In this document: positions 1 to 9,092 of the stretch, one piece after another
Position numbering within the stretch: the first letter of the stretch is position 1
How the letters are laid out: every line of letters begins with the position of its first letter
DNA from: Planococcus sp. A6
GTDB taxonomy: Bacteria; Bacillota; Bacilli; Bacillales_A; Planococcaceae
Assembly (NCBI RefSeq): GCF_028823615.1
Contig: NZ_JAPEHT010000018.1
Span: 1-35,979 of the forward strand
Direction of reading: 5' to 3'
DNA: 35,979 nt
The notes under the pieces: generated by a model
What the model was told of the DNA's origin: nothing
The model's input: only the letters and a program-made list of their open reading frames with translations
Databases searched by the model: none
Position numbers and translations under genes: made by a program

Positions 1-221
1 TTCTCTTTGATGCTGTCGGCAGCGCCCCATTTGGCGGTTTCGCGTTCAGCGCCAGCGCCTTGGAACATGACTTTGCCGGATGTGTAGACGGTAATCATCG
101 CATCCGGCAGCTTGGCAGCAAAGCGTGCATGGGGATTCTTGGTGGTTATTTCCTTATTACGGTAATGTTCGATCAATTTTTTTAAGGCTTCTTCTGGCAG
201 TTTCAAGACGCTATTGGTCAT
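1..221 (-). CDS. rnhC: Ribonuclease HIII, N-terminal part (truncated by window edge)
   Basis: Reverse-strand reading frame starting with ATG at 221, preceded at a good distance by an AAAGGGG ribosome binding site, and running off the left edge after about 73 codons. The peptide begins [16 protein letters not shown] and contains [17 protein letters not shown], which resembles the N-terminal TBP-like substrate-binding domain of RNase HIII (the B. subtilis protein has TAYQSGKVLFQGKNAA at this place). RNase HIII cleaves the RNA strand of RNA/DNA hybrids in the cytoplasm. The catalytic domain lies outside the window, so activity cannot be judged. Its divergent position next to zapA is the same as in B. 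subtilis, which supports the call. Confidence 0.9.
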   Translation of the reverse strand, partial: MTNSVLKLPEEALKKLIEHYRNKEITTKNPHARFAAKLPDAMITVYTSGKVMFQGAGAERETAKWGAADSIKE

Positions 222-242
222 TGGGAGTCCCCTTTCTTATGA

Positions 243-272
243 TTCACAATCCGCTCAAGTTCGTGTTATGAT
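243..272 (+). promoter_or_regulatory. Probable SigA promoter of zapA-cvpA
   Basis: TTCACA (243-248), an 18-bp spacer and TATGAT (267-272), ending 31 bp before the proposed zapA start. It lies in the short divergent gap between rnhC and zapA. The -10 is close to consensus and the -35 is weaker. Confidence 0.55.
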
Positions 273-303
273 GGTCTATAGAATTCCAAAGGGGGAACGC
301 GCA

Positions 304-564
304 TTGCAAGAGCAGCATAAAATTCGCACTGTCGTTGATATATATGGCCATACATATAAGATGCTCGGCACCGAGACATCCGGCCATATGAGGCTTGTCG
401 CTTCCATGGTCGACAGCAAGATGCGGGAGATCAACGCCGCCAATCCATCGCTTGACCAGGCGAAACTTGCCGTATTGACAGCGGTAAATGCGACACATGA
501 ATATCTTAAACTGAAAGAGCAGCTAGAACAAATGGAAATTGAATTGAATAACTTGAAGGGCTGA
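304..564 (+). CDS. zapA: Cell division protein ZapA
   Basis: ZapA binds FtsZ at mid-cell and promotes bundling of Z-ring filaments. The product of 86 aa matches the family length (85 aa in B. subtilis) and shows the conserved stretches [31 protein letters not shown] and [15 protein letters not shown], followed by a Glu/Leu-rich C-terminal coiled coil. I chose the TTG at 304 because AAAGGGGGAA (288-297) sits the right distance upstream and because family members start only a few residues before the VDIYG motif. A longer frame opening at 214 would overlap rnhC and add about 30 unrelated residues. cvpA follows 5 bp downstream, so the two are probably co-transcribed. Confidence 0.93.
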   Translation: MQEQHKIRTVVDIYGHTYKMLGTETSGHMRLVASMVDSKMREINAANPSLDQAKLAVLTAVNATHEYLKLKEQLEQMEIELNNLKG

Positions 565-569
565 CGGAT

Positions 570-1106
570 ATGCTTGATTTAATCTTATTAGTATTGCTTC
601 TGGCGGGGATTTTGGTTGGCTTCAAGCGAGGACTGGTACTGCAGTTTCTGCACATGGTCGGATTTGTCGTCGCGCTCATTGTTGCCTACACGTATTATAA
701 ACCGCTATCGGAAAACTTTGTGTTATGGGTTCCATACCCGACGGTCGACGAAACCTCACGCTTTGCGATGGCTTTTGAACAATTGAATCTGGATCAAACT
801 TTTTACCAGCTATTGGCATTCGCACTCATTTTCTTCGTCGTGAAATTTTTGCTGACGCTGATCGCATCGATGTTCGATTTCATCAAATACATACCGGTGC
901 TCGGCTTCCTGAGCCGTATTTTCGGTGCAGTCCTTGGGCTCATCGAAGCGCACATCTTATTGTTTATCGGACTCTACGTATTTGCGTTATTGCCGATCGA
1001 TGTGATTCAAAACCAAATCGACAACTCCGGAATTGCACGCGCGATCCTGGAGCATACGCCTTATTTCTCTGAGAAAGTGAAGGAATGGTGGTATATTTAT
1101 ATGTAG
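570..1106 (+). CDS. cvpA: CvpA family membrane protein (YshB-like)
   Basis: A 178-aa integral membrane protein with four to five hydrophobic segments, roughly at residues 2-18, 24-42, 81-103, 112-135 and 138-150. The start (LDLILLVLLLAGILVGFKRG) has the typical CvpA pattern of one helix followed by a basic FKRG turn. CvpA was named for its role in colicin V production in E. coli; the B. subtilis homologue YshB has no firm function. The gene lies 5 bp behind zapA with its start inside the same transcript, and a strong terminator follows the stop codon, so zapA-cvpA looks like a two-gene operon. Confidence 0.85.
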   Translation: MLDLILLVLLLAGILVGFKRGLVLQFLHMVGFVVALIVAYTYYKPLSENFVLWVPYPTVDETSRFAMAFEQLNLDQTFYQLLAFALIFFVVKFLLTLIASMFDFIKYIPVLGFLSRIFGAVLGLIEAHILLFIGLYVFALLPIDVIQNQIDNSGIARAILEHTPYFSEKVKEWWYIYM

Positions 1107-1110
1107 TAGG

Positions 1111-1139
1111 AACTTCTCTCTTACGAGGGAAGTTTTTTT
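1111..1139 (+). terminator. Rho-independent terminator after cvpA
   Basis: A 10-bp stem AACTTCTCTC / GAGGGAAGTT (one G-U pair) with a TTAC loop, followed directly by a run of T. It separates zapA-cvpA from polX, although polX begins only 28 bp later with no obvious promoter of its own, so read-through is likely. Confidence 0.85.
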
Positions 1140-1167
1140 ATGAACCGATTAGGGAGGTTTGTTTGGC

Positions 1168-2871
1168 ATGAATAAAAAAATCATTATCCGCACATTGGAG
1201 AATATTGCGTTATATATGGAATTAAAAGGGGACAACCCGTTTAAAGTATCGGCTTTCCGCAAAGCCGCCCAAGCGCTTGAACTCGATCAGCGCAGCTTGG
1301 ATGAGATTGAAGATGTCACGAAGCTAAAAGGCATCGGAAAAGGCACGGGCGATGTCATCACGGAATTGCTTACCGACGGCAAATCTTCTGTTCTCGAAGA
1401 ACTCCAGGAAGAAGTGCCGAAAGGGCTTGTGCCAATGCTCAAACTGCAAGGGCTCGGCGGCAAAAAAATTGCCAAGCTCTACAAAGAACTCGGCGTGGAT
1501 TCAATGGAATCTTTGAAGCAGGCGTGCATCGATGGGCGTGTCCAGGCGCTTCCGGGATTCGGCGCAAAATCCGAAGAGAAAATCCTGCTTGAGCTGGAAA
1601 ACTTCGAAACCGACCCGGGACGCCACCCGATCTGGAAAACGGAAGAAACCGTGGCATTCATTGAAAACTTGTTGACGACGATTTCCGATGTCGCGGAGTT
1701 TTCAGTTGCCGGAAGTTTTCGCCGCACGAAAGAGACGAGCAAAGACCTCGACTTTATCGTAGCGACCAATGAACCGGCAAAAGTGAAAGAACAACTGCTC
1801 GCCGGCTTGCCTGTAAAAGAAACCATTGCTTCAGGCGACACGAAAGTCTCTGTTGCGGTGGAAGTGGTCGAGCCGATCGATGTCGATTTCCGCCTCGTTG
1901 CACCAGAAGAATTTGCGACAGCGCTGCATCATTTTACCGGATCCAAAGACCATAATGTCCGCATGCGCCAATTGGCCAAAGCGAAAAAAGAGAAAATCAG
2001 CGAATACGGCGTGGAACAGGAAGACGGTTCCGTGTTGACATTCGAATCAGAAGAGGCATTTTTCGCTCATTTCAATTTGCCGTTCATCCCGCCGACCGTG
2101 CGCGAAGATGGCCGAGAAATCGACCGCATCGATGAATTGCCATCGCTCGTCTCACTCGACGATATCCGCGGCGACTTGCATATGCACACAACCTGGTCAG
2201 ACGGGGCACATTCGATTGATGAAATGATCAACGCATGCCGCGAGCGCGGTTACGAATACATGGTCATCACCGATCACTCTCAGTACTTAAAAGTTGCAAA
2301 CGGCTTGACGCCCGAGCGCTTGATTGAACAGAACGGAAAATTGCGTGAAGCCAATAAACGCCACGACGACATCGAAGTGATGTCGGGAACGGAAATGGAC
2401 ATCTTGCCGGATGGCAGTTTGGATTTCGACGACGAAGTGCTCGCGCAATTGGATTTCGTCATCGCGAGCATCCATTCGAGTTTCCAACAGCCGCAAGAAC
2501 AGATCATGGCACGTATTTTGACGGCGATGAAAAACCCATATGTCCATATGATCGCGCATCCGACAGGCCGAATCGTCGGAAAGCGCGACGGCTATAATCC
2601 GGATGTTGAACAGATTTTGGATTGGGCGAAAGAATACGGTAAAATCGTGGAATTGAATGCGAGCCCGTATCGCCTCGACCTCGCCGTCGAATGGCTGGTC
2701 ATGGCACAGGAAAAAGGCGTGCCGGTCGCCATCAATACCGATGCCCATGCAATCGAAGGGCTGGAGGTCATGGCAACTGGCGTACGACACGCGCAGAAAG
2801 CATGGCTGAAAAAAGACAATGTGGTCAATACATGGCCGCTTGAGAAGTTAAGAGATTTTTTGAAACGATAA
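1168..2871 (+). CDS. polX: Family X DNA polymerase with PHP exonuclease domain (PolX/YshC)
   Basis: A 567-aa bacterial PolX (570 aa in B. subtilis), a gap-filling polymerase for base-excision repair. An N-terminal helix-hairpin-helix region (about 1-140, with [13 protein letters not shown] and [13 protein letters not shown]) leads into the nucleotidyltransferase core with [16 protein letters not shown] at about 181-197, where D194 and D196 are the metal ligands, and a third Asp in PIDVDFRLV. The C-terminal PHP domain (about 336 on) shows [32 protein letters not shown] and NTDAH, the His/Asp ligands of a metal-dependent 3'-5' exonuclease. ATG 1168 was chosen because AGGGAGG lies 10 bp upstream; a TTG at 1159 is too close to that site. 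mutS2 follows 13 bp downstream. Confidence 0.97.
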   Translation: MNKKIIIRTLENIALYMELKGDNPFKVSAFRKAAQALELDQRSLDEIEDVTKLKGIGKGTGDVITELLTDGKSSVLEELQEEVPKGLVPMLKLQGLGGKKIAKLYKELGVDSMESLKQACIDGRVQALPGFGAKSEEKILLELENFETDPGRHPIWKTEETVAFIENLLTTISDVAEFSVAGSFRRTKETSKDLDFIVATNEPAKVKEQLLAGLPVKETIASGDTKVSVAVEVVEPIDVDFRLVAPEEFATALHHFTGSKDHNVRMRQLAKAKKEKISEYGVEQEDGSVLTFESEEAFFAHFNLPFIPPTVREDGREIDRIDELPSLVSLDDIRGDLHMHTTWSDGAHSIDEMINACRERGYEYMVITDHSQYLKVANGLTPERLIEQNGKLREANKRHDDIEVMSGTEMDILPDGSLDFDDEVLAQLDFVIASIHSSFQQPQEQIMARILTAMKNPYVHMIAHPTGRIVGKRDGYNPDVEQILDWAKEYGKIVELNASPYRLDLAVEWLVMAQEKGVPVAINTDAHAIEGLEVMATGVRHAQKAWLKKDNVVNTWPLEKLRDFLKR

Positions 2872-2884
2872 AGGAGGAGTTTAT

Positions 2885-5245
2885 ATGATCGCAGAGCGCG
2901 CATTACGAACTCTCGAATTCTATAAAATCCGTGAAGAAGTGGCTGCATTTTGCACTTCATCACTTGGAAAAGGGTTAGTGAAAGAATTGCTGCCGTCTAC
3001 TGACATCGCGGAAGTAAACCGTTTGCTCGAAGAAATGGATGAAGCAGCACAATTATTGCGCATCAAGAATAATGTGCCGATGGGTGGGATTTCCGATATC
3101 CGCCCCCACGCCAAGCGCGCACAAATCGGCGGCAGTTTAAGCCCGGTGGAATTGATGGAAGTTTCTTCAACGATCCGCGCAAGCCGGATCTTGCGCCATT
3201 TCCTTGAAGCCATCGACGCGGAAGAAGATATCGACATTCCCCATTTCATGGAGAAAAAAGAAAGCATGCCGATATTGACACAGCTCGAACACGATATCAA
3301 CGCCTGCATCGATGATAATGGCACTGTGGTCGATAGCGCGAGCTCGGAACTTCGCAGCATCCGCCAATCACTGCGCGCGCAGGAAAGCCGCGTACGCGAA
3401 AAACTCGAGAGCCTGATCCGCGGGCGCAATGCATCGAAAATGCTATCGGATTCGATTGTCACCATCCGTAACGATCGCTTCGTTATCCCGGTCAAGCAAG
3501 AATATAGAAGCCATTACGGCGGCATTGTCCACGACCAATCATCGTCAGGCCAGACGCTGTTCATCGAACCGGATGCTGTCGTGCAAGCAAACAATGAAGT
3601 GCGCCGGCTGAAGTTGAAAGAACGGGAAGAAATCGACCGCATCCTGCTGATGTTGTCTATGAAAGTGCAGGAAGTCGCACACGAATTGTTTACGTTGGTC
3701 GGCGTATTGGCGGAAGTCGATTTGATCCTGGCTAAAGCGAAGTACGGGCAAGCGCATAAATGCTCGAAGCCTGACATGAACACGGAAGGCTATATCAATT
3801 TAAAAAAAGCGCGCCATCCGCTCATTCCACAAGACGAAGTCGTTCCGAACGATATCGAGTTTGGCCGGGACATCACGGCGATTGTCATCACCGGCCCGAA
3901 TACAGGCGGGAAGACGGTCACCTTGAAGACGGTCGGCTTGTCGACTTTGATGGCACAGGCTGGGCTTCCCGTACCGGCGCTCGAAGGATCGGAACTGGCC
4001 GTATTCGACCAGATTTTTGCTGATATCGGCGATGAGCAATCCATCGAGCAAAGCTTGAGTACATTCTCTTCCCATATGGTTAATATCGTCGACATCCTCG
4101 AAAAATTCGATGAAAACTCACTCGTCATTTTCGATGAGCTCGGTGCCGGTACTGACCCGCAAGAAGGGGCAGCGCTTGCCATTTCATTATTGGATGAAGT
4201 ACATGGCAGAGGCGCGCGTGTAATCGCGACGACCCATTACCCGGAACTGAAAGCTTATGGCTACAACCGGGAAGGCGTCGCCAATGCCAGCGTCGAATTC
4301 GATGTCGAAACATTGAGCCCGACTTATCGCCTGTTGATCGGCGTACCGGGGCGCAGCAACGCGTTCGAAATTTCCAAACGCCTCGGCTTGCCGGAGCATA
4401 TCATTTCACATGCGAAAAGTTTCACCGGAACCGATCGCAAGGAAGTTGACTCGATGATCGCTTCGCTTGAGAAAAGCCGTCGCGAGGCCGAACGGGATGC
4501 AGAAGAAACCCGTTCTGTGCTCGAAGAATCCGAGACGCTAAAAGAAGACTTGGCGAAACGACTCGCGGAATACGACAGCCGCAAAGAGCTGCTTGAAGAC
4601 AAAGCAAAAGAAAAAGCGCGCAAAATCGTCGATCAGGCGCGCGCGGAAGCGGAAACGGTCATCAAGGAACTGCGCCAAATGCAGCTTACCCAGCAGACCG
4701 GCGTCAAAGAACACCAGCTGATCGATGCCAAAAAACGGCTGGAAAATGCTATGCCGGAAAATCGGGTATTGAAAAAAGCAAAAAAGCAAAACGAACCGGT
4801 CGCTTTGAAACCGAACGACGAAGTGAAAGTGCTGTCTTACGGGCAAAAAGGCAGCTTGGTCGAAAAAGTTTCCGACACCGAATGGATCGTTCAGGTCGGC
4901 ATCTTGAAAATGAAGTTGCCTGAATCCGACCTCAGCTACACGAAACCTGAAAAACAAAAAGAAACCCGCACGATGACCAGCTTGAAAGGCCGTGAAGGCT
5001 ATACGAAAATGGAGTTGGACCTTCGCGGTGAGCGTTATGAGGATGCCCTTTCGCGCGTCGAGAAATATTTGGATGATGCTTTATTGGCGAATTACCACCA
5101 AGTCTCCATCATTCACGGCAAAGGGACTGGCGCGCTTCGCCAAGGCGTTCAGCAATACTTGAAGAAACATCCGCGCGTCAAGAGCTACCGCTTTGGCGAA
5201 CCGGGTGAAGGCGGATCGGGCGTCACAGTCGCTGAATTGAAGTAA
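2885..5245 (+). CDS. mutS2: MutS2 family ATPase/nuclease (ribosome rescue / recombination factor)
   Basis: A full-length 786-aa MutS2. The MutS-like core and clamp lead into an ABC-type ATPase with Walker A GPNTGGKT (about 337-344), the STFSSHM signature (about 395) and Walker [15 protein letters not shown] (about 413). A long charged coiled coil follows (about 520-620), then a KOW-like segment ([16 protein letters not shown]) and a C-terminal Smr domain with [11 protein letters not shown] (about 711) and HGKGTGALR (about 745), the LDxR and HGxG nuclease motifs. MutS2 lacks the mismatch-recognition domain of MutS. It was first linked to suppression of recombination; in B. subtilis it has more recently been shown to act on collided ribosomes. 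RBS AGGAGG lies just upstream of the ATG. Confidence 0.97.
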   Translation: MIAERALRTLEFYKIREEVAAFCTSSLGKGLVKELLPSTDIAEVNRLLEEMDEAAQLLRIKNNVPMGGISDIRPHAKRAQIGGSLSPVELMEVSSTIRASRILRHFLEAIDAEEDIDIPHFMEKKESMPILTQLEHDINACIDDNGTVVDSASSELRSIRQSLRAQESRVREKLESLIRGRNASKMLSDSIVTIRNDRFVIPVKQEYRSHYGGIVHDQSSSGQTLFIEPDAVVQANNEVRRLKLKEREEIDRILLMLSMKVQEVAHELFTLVGVLAEVDLILAKAKYGQAHKCSKPDMNTEGYINLKKARHPLIPQDEVVPNDIEFGRDITAIVITGPNTGGKTVTLKTVGLSTLMAQAGLPVPALEGSELAVFDQIFADIGDEQSIEQSLSTFSSHMVNIVDILEKFDENSLVIFDELGAGTDPQEGAALAISLLDEVHGRGARVIATTHYPELKAYGYNREGVANASVEFDVETLSPTYRLLIGVPGRSNAFEISKRLGLPEHIISHAKSFTGTDRKEVDSMIASLEKSRREAERDAEETRSVLEESETLKEDLAKRLAEYDSRKELLEDKAKEKARKIVDQARAEAETVIKELRQMQLTQQTGVKEHQLIDAKKRLENAMPENRVLKKAKKQNEPVALKPNDEVKVLSYGQKGSLVEKVSDTEWIVQVGILKMKLPESDLSYTKPEKQKETRTMTSLKGREGYTKMELDLRGERYEDALSRVEKYLDDALLANYHQVSIIHGKGTGALRQGVQQYLKKHPRVKSYRFGEPGEGGSGVTVAELK

Positions 5246-5266
5246 GGGCGGAAGGGGAGTTTGCAA

Positions 5267-5680
5267 ATGTTCGAGGGAGGATTTTGGACCCATCCGCTCG
5301 TTGAGACAGCCGGCTATTTCAGTGTGGTAGTCTTATGCTTGATTGTAGCGATGGTTATTTTTGAAGTGGTAACAAAATATAAAAACTGGGAAGAAATCAA
5401 AAGTGGCAATTTGGCCGTGGCGATGGCCACAGGCGGAAAAATTTTCGGCGTCACGAATATTTTCCGCTTTTCGATTGAACAGCACACGACGCTGTTTGAG
5501 ATGATCGGCTGGGGACTGTTTGGGTTCGTATTATTGATTTTTGCTTATCTGCTCTTTGAGTTTTTGACGCCAAAATTCAAAGTGGATGAAGAAATCGCCC
5601 GCGATAACCGTTCGGTCGGCTTGATTTCGATGACCATCTCAGTCGGCTTGTCGTATGTTATCGGAGCCAGTATTTCATAG
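5267..5680 (+). CDS. DUF350 family membrane protein (YshE-like)
   Basis: A 137-aa protein with four hydrophobic helices (about 12-33, 48-60, 72-98 and 113-136 by eye), matching the DUF350 family, whose function is not known. ATG 5267 was chosen since GAAGGGGAG (5251-5259) sits 7 bp upstream; a TTG at 5261 would leave only one base of spacing. Residues NRSVGLISMTISVGLSYVIG near the C-terminus resemble the glycine-containing last helix of the family. It lies 21 bp behind mutS2 and is followed 12 bp later by a 26-codon membrane ORF and a terminator, so it probably ends the polX-mutS2 transcript. Confidence 0.8.
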   Translation: MFEGGFWTHPLVETAGYFSVVVLCLIVAMVIFEVVTKYKNWEEIKSGNLAVAMATGGKIFGVTNIFRFSIEQHTTLFEMIGWGLFGFVLLIFAYLLFEFLTPKFKVDEEIARDNRSVGLISMTISVGLSYVIGASIS

Positions 5681-5692
5681 GAGTTGGAACGA

Positions 5693-5773
5693 ATGGAAAA
5701 CCTGATCAAAATCTTAATCGTTTTTTGCATCTTGTTTGTGCTTGTAGGAATCGTCTTCCTATTCGTGTTTTAA
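5693..5773 (+). CDS. 26-aa single-pass membrane peptide (small ORF)
   Basis: ATG at 5693, with TAGGAG (5678-5683, overlapping the DUF350 stop codon) 9 bp upstream, opens a 26-codon frame ending in TAA at 5771-5773. The product starts MENLIKILIV and ends VFLFVF. It has one acidic and one basic residue near the N-terminus and otherwise only hydrophobic or small residues, as in a minimal transmembrane helix. The stop codon runs straight into a Rho-independent terminator, so the frame fills the space between the DUF350 gene and the terminator. That placement, the RBS and the composition support a real gene; conservation could not be tested and the function is unknown. Confidence 0.55.
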   Translation: MENLIKILIVFCILFVLVGIVFLFVF

Positions 5774-5798
5774 AAACGGCCTGTGTGCCGTTTTTTTT
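5773..5798 (+). terminator. Rho-independent terminator ending the polX-mutS2-DUF350 unit
   Basis: AAAACGGC (5773-5780), a CTGTGT loop and GCCG followed by eight T (5791-5798). The A-tract pairs with the T-tract. Confidence 0.9.
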
Positions 5799-5827
5799 AT
5801 GGATTAAAACCTAATAGAAAATAATGT

Positions 5828-5856
5828 TTGAAAGCGTTATCATAATTCTTTATACT
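5828..5856 (+). promoter_or_regulatory. fadD promoter with overlapping CcpA cre box
   Basis: TTGAAA (5828-5833), a 17-bp spacer and TATACT (5851-5856) form a near-consensus SigA promoter. Positions 5828-5842 read TTGAAAGCGTTATCA and match every fixed position of the catabolite-responsive element consensus WTGNAANCGNWNNCW. Because the cre covers the -35 element and the spacer, CcpA-HPr(Ser-P) binding should block RNA polymerase, repressing fatty-acid activation when preferred sugars are present. The site is read directly; the regulation is inferred. Confidence 0.75.
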
Positions 5857-5907
5857 TAAAGTAGGAATATTCTCACGATTCCGATAAAAGAGGGGGAGGT
5901 AGAAAAT

Positions 5908-7599
5908 ATGTCCGAAAAACCGTGGTTAGCTCATTATCCGGCGGAAGTACCGCACACGCTAACGTATCCGAGCATGCCAGTCCAGGAATATTTGACGAAA
6001 GCCTATGAAGACTTTCCGCAAAAGACCGCAATTCATTTCCTGGGCAAGGATCTTAGCTACGAAGAGTTGTACCAATCTGCCATGAAGATGGCCAATTACC
6101 TTCAAAAGCTAGGTATCCAAAAAGGCGACCGGGTATCCATCATGCTGCCGAACTGTCCACAGGCGGTCATCAGTTTTTATGGGATCCTTTACGCTGGGGG
6201 CGTCGTCGTCATGACAAATCCGCTTTATACAGAGCGGGAAATTTCCTACCAGATGAAAGATTCCGGTGCCAAGGCGATCATTGCGCTAGATATTTTGTTC
6301 CCGCGAATCAACAAAGTCATTAAAGAAACGGATCTTGAGAACGTCATCGTCACGGGCATCAAGGATTACCTGACATTCCCGAAAAACCTCGTGTACCCGT
6401 TCATCCAGAAAAAGCAATACGGGATGACGGTGAAAGTCGAACACCGGGGGATCAATCACCTCTTCACGGAAATCATGAAAACAGCTTCGCCGCAAATTAC
6501 CAAGCCGCCATTTGATTTTGACGAAGACTTGGCGCTGCTGCAATACACTGGCGGAACGACCGGATCGCCAAAAGGCGTTATGCTGACGCACCGTAACTTA
6601 ATCTCGAATGCGACGATGTGTGACGCTTGGCTCTATAAATCGAAGCGTGGCGAAGAGACGATCATGGGCATCATTCCTTTATTCCATGTGTACGGTTTGA
6701 CAACTGTCTTGATCTTGTCTGTCATGCAGGGCAATAAGATGGTACTATTGCCGAAATTCGATCCAGAGCAGGCCTTGAAAACCATCAACAAGCAAAAGCC
6801 GACCTTGTTCCCTGGCGCACCGACGCTTTATATCGGTTTATTAAACCATCCGGACATCAAGAAATACGATCTGTCTTCCATTGAAGCATGCTTGAGCGGA
6901 TCCGCGCCGCTGCCGACGGAAGTACAGGAGAAATTCGAACGCATCACGGGAGGCAAACTGGTCGAAGGCTATGGCCTAACTGAAACCTCGCCGGTTACCC
7001 ACTCGAATCTCGTATGGGGAGAACGAACGAAAGGCTCGATCGGTATGCCGTATCCGGATACAGATTGCGAAATTTTCCTTCCGGGAACGACTGATCCTGT
7101 TCCAAACGGCCAGATCGGTGAAATCGCCATTCAGGGCCCTCAAGTGATGAAAGGCTATTGGAACCGCCCGGATGCTACAGCGGCAACGATTGTCGATGGC
7201 TGGCTATTGACCGGGGATCTTGGCTATATGGACGAGGAAGGTCAATTCTTTATCGTCGACCGCAAAAAGGACATGATCATCGCCGGAGGCTTCAATATCT
7301 ATCCAAGGGAAATCGAAGAAGTGCTGTATGAACACGAAGCGATCCAGGAATGCGTCGTTGCCGGAATCCCGGACCCGTATCGCGGCGAAACGGTAAAAGC
7401 ATACATCGTATTGAAAGAAGGGTATACTGTTACAGAAGAACAATTGGATAAACATTGCCGCGAACACCTCGCAGCGTTCAAAGTGCCACGCATTTATGAG
7501 TTCCGTAAAGAACTCCCGAAAACAGCGGTCGGTAAAATCCTGCGCAGATCGCTGGTGGATGAAGAAATCGCCAAACGCAATGAAGCGGTTCCTTCCTAA
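5908..7599 (+). CDS. fadD: Long-chain acyl-CoA synthetase (LcfA/FadD)
   Basis: Activates long-chain fatty acids to acyl-CoA with ATP via an acyl-adenylate, the entry step of beta-oxidation. The product is 563 aa, the usual length (B. subtilis LcfA is 560). Adenylate-forming motifs are present: the P-loop-like YTGGTTGSPKGVMLTHRN (about 213-230), GYGLTETSPV (about 354), the A8 hinge region LTGDLGYMDEEGQF followed by VDRKKDMIIAGGFNIYP, and the C-terminal catalytic lysine in KTAVGKILRR. GAGGGGGAGG precedes the ATG. It is the first gene of the lcfA-fadR-fadB-etfB-etfA order known from B. subtilis, but here fadR has a promoter of its own, so fadD may be transcribed alone from the cre-controlled promoter. 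Confidence 0.95.
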   Translation: MSEKPWLAHYPAEVPHTLTYPSMPVQEYLTKAYEDFPQKTAIHFLGKDLSYEELYQSAMKMANYLQKLGIQKGDRVSIMLPNCPQAVISFYGILYAGGVVVMTNPLYTEREISYQMKDSGAKAIIALDILFPRINKVIKETDLENVIVTGIKDYLTFPKNLVYPFIQKKQYGMTVKVEHRGINHLFTEIMKTASPQITKPPFDFDEDLALLQYTGGTTGSPKGVMLTHRNLISNATMCDAWLYKSKRGEETIMGIIPLFHVYGLTTVLILSVMQGNKMVLLPKFDPEQALKTINKQKPTLFPGAPTLYIGLLNHPDIKKYDLSSIEACLSGSAPLPTEVQEKFERITGGKLVEGYGLTETSPVTHSNLVWGERTKGSIGMPYPDTDCEIFLPGTTDPVPNGQIGEIAIQGPQVMKGYWNRPDATAATIVDGWLLTGDLGYMDEEGQFFIVDRKKDMIIAGGFNIYPREIEEVLYEHEAIQECVVAGIPDPYRGETVKAYIVLKEGYTVTEEQLDKHCREHLAAFKVPRIYEFRKELPKTAVGKILRRSLVDEEIAKRNEAVPS

Positions 7600-7612
7600 C
7601 TAAGGCAAAAGC

Positions 7613-7641
7613 TTGACACAATTTAAACAAAACGATAATAT
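7613..7641 (+). promoter_or_regulatory. SigA promoter of fadR-fadB-etfBA
   Basis: TTGACA (7613-7618), an exact 17-bp spacer and TAATAT (7636-7641), a very strong match. It begins 13 bp after the fadD stop codon. The -10 runs into the left arm of the FadR-like palindrome, so repressor and polymerase would compete. Confidence 0.85.
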
Positions 7642-7676
7642 GAAAATATGAATGAATCGCCATTCATATTTTCATA
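7639..7676 (+). promoter_or_regulatory. Perfect 16-bp-arm palindrome: probable FadR operator, possibly also fadD terminator
   Basis: Left arm TATGAAAATATGAATG (7639-7654) and right arm CATTCATATTTTCATA (7661-7676) are exact reverse complements around AATCGC. The inner TGAATG...CATTCA fits the half-sites of the B. subtilis FadR consensus TGAATGANTANTCATTCA. The site overlaps the -10 and the expected transcription start, the normal place for an autoregulated TetR repressor. Seven T (7677-7683) follow the right arm, so a transcript arriving from fadD could also fold it as a terminator. Confidence 0.8.
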
Positions 7677-7696
7677 TTTTTTTGGGTGGTGACAGG

Positions 7697-8281
7697 ATGG
7701 TAAAGAAGGATAAACCGAAATATAAGCAAATCATTGATGCTGCGGTCATCGTCATCGCAGAAAATGGTTACCACCAAGCGCAAGTTTCGAAAATTGCCAA
7801 GCAAGCCGGTGTAGCGGATGGGACGATTTATTTGTATTTCAAGAATAAAGAAGACATTCTCATTTCCGTCTTCCAGGAGAAGATGGGCGTGTTCGTCAGC
7901 GAATTGGAGAAAATCATCGCGAAAGATGCAAGCGCAGCCGATCAGCTCGGCATGATGATCAATAGCCATTTCAGCTTGCTTGCAAACGATCTGCATCTAG
8001 CGATCGTGACCCAGCTAGAACTTCGGCAATCCAATCATGACATCCGCATGAAAATCAATAATGTTTTGCGGGGTTATTTAAAATTGATGGACCGGATCCT
8101 GATCAGTGGCATCGAATCAGGAGAATTTGATCAAAATATGGATATTCGTTTAGCCCGCCAGATGGTTTTTGGTACAATGGATGAGACCATTACTACCTGG
8201 GTGATGAACGATCACAAGTATGATTTGGTCGAACTCGCACCGAAAGTGCAGCGCTTATTGCTGAAAGGCATGCAAGCGTAA
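7697..8281 (+). CDS. fadR: TetR-family fatty-acid degradation repressor FadR
   Basis: A 194-aa TetR-type regulator, exactly the length of B. subtilis FadR (YsiA). The N-terminal helix-turn-helix region [36 protein letters not shown] and [11 protein letters not shown] is nearly the FadR sequence I know; the C-terminal domain ([20 protein letters not shown]) forms the long-chain acyl-CoA pocket. FadR represses beta-oxidation genes and is released by long-chain acyl-CoA, the product of the neighbouring FadD. ATG 7697 has GGGTGGTGA upstream; a longer frame from 7652 would begin inside the palindrome and is rejected. fadB follows 17 bp downstream. Control is expected to be autogenous through the palindrome at 7639-7676. 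Confidence 0.95.
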   Translation: MVKKDKPKYKQIIDAAVIVIAENGYHQAQVSKIAKQAGVADGTIYLYFKNKEDILISVFQEKMGVFVSELEKIIAKDASAADQLGMMINSHFSLLANDLHLAIVTQLELRQSNHDIRMKINNVLRGYLKLMDRILISGIESGEFDQNMDIRLARQMVFGTMDETITTWVMNDHKYDLVELAPKVQRLLLKGMQA

Positions 8282-8298
8282 AGGGAGGGGATGAGCAG

Positions 8299-9072
8299 GT
8301 GGAATTTATCAGCTGGAAAAAAGAAGATGGGGTAGCGATTGCGACAATCAACCGGCCGCCGGCAAATGCATTGTCTCGGGCGCTGATCTTGGAAGTCGAT
8401 GCACTTCTGGATGAAGTGAAAAACGACCCGGATGTCCGTGCGATCGTCTTGCACGGGGAAGGGCGTTTCTTCTCGGCAGGCGCCGACATCAAGGAGTTCA
8501 CGGAAGTGACTTCAGGAGAAGAATTCTCGAAACTGTCGGCAAGCGGTCAAGCCGTATTTGAACGCGTGGAAACATTCCACAAGCCGGTCATTGCCGCTAT
8601 CCACGGCGCCGCACTCGGCGGAGGTTTGGAGCTGGCAATGAGCTGCCATATGCGTTTTGTTACGGAAAATGCTAAACTGGGATTGCCGGAACTTCAATTG
8701 GGCTTGATTCCTGGATTTGCAGGAACACAGCGTTTGCCGCGTTATGTCGGAGTGGCCAAAGCCGCTGAAATGCTTTTGACGAGCGATCCGATTACAGGCG
8801 AAGAAGCAGTGCAGCTCGGTCTTGCCAACCGTTCTTTCGGCGAAGAAGACCTTCTTCCGCAAACGCTTTCAATTGCGAAGAAAATTGCGAAAAAAAGCCC
8901 GGTGTCCGTCAAGGCGGCCATCGACATGCTTCAGTATTCGAAGCACGGGGCTTTTGAAGAAGGGGTCAAGGCAGAAGCGGATTCGTTCGGTACGGTTTTC
9001 GTATCGGAAGACGCGAAGGAAGGCATTAGCGCTTTCCTGGAAAAACGCGAAGCACAATTTAAAGGGAAATAA
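8299..9072 (+). CDS. fadB: Enoyl-CoA hydratase (FadB)
   Basis: Crotonase-fold protein of 257 aa that hydrates trans-2-enoyl-CoA to 3-hydroxyacyl-CoA in beta-oxidation. The oxyanion-hole and active-site segments are intact: [28 protein letters not shown] with E111 and [16 protein letters not shown] with E131; the two glutamates are 20 residues apart as in rat mitochondrial hydratase. The start is GTG at 8299, with AAGGGAGGGG upstream; a nearby ATG at 8291 is out of frame. It lies between fadR and etfB in one probable operon. Unlike E. coli FadB it has no dehydrogenase domain, as in B. subtilis FadB (YsiB). Confidence 0.95.
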   Translation: MEFISWKKEDGVAIATINRPPANALSRALILEVDALLDEVKNDPDVRAIVLHGEGRFFSAGADIKEFTEVTSGEEFSKLSASGQAVFERVETFHKPVIAAIHGAALGGGLELAMSCHMRFVTENAKLGLPELQLGLIPGFAGTQRLPRYVGVAKAAEMLLTSDPITGEEAVQLGLANRSFGEEDLLPQTLSIAKKIAKKSPVSVKAAIDMLQYSKHGAFEEGVKAEADSFGTVFVSEDAKEGISAFLEKREAQFKGK

Positions 9073-9092
9073 TACTTGGGAGGTTTACGTTC

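Noticed and set aside
214-303. N-terminal extension of the zapA frame from TTG 214
   Set aside because: It overlaps the rnhC start and promoter, has no RBS, and exceeds the family length; the TTG at 304 has a good RBS.
1439-1841. Several - strand frames opposite polX
   Set aside because: Shadow frames in a GC-richer gene; Ser/Pro/Arg-rich translations without motifs.
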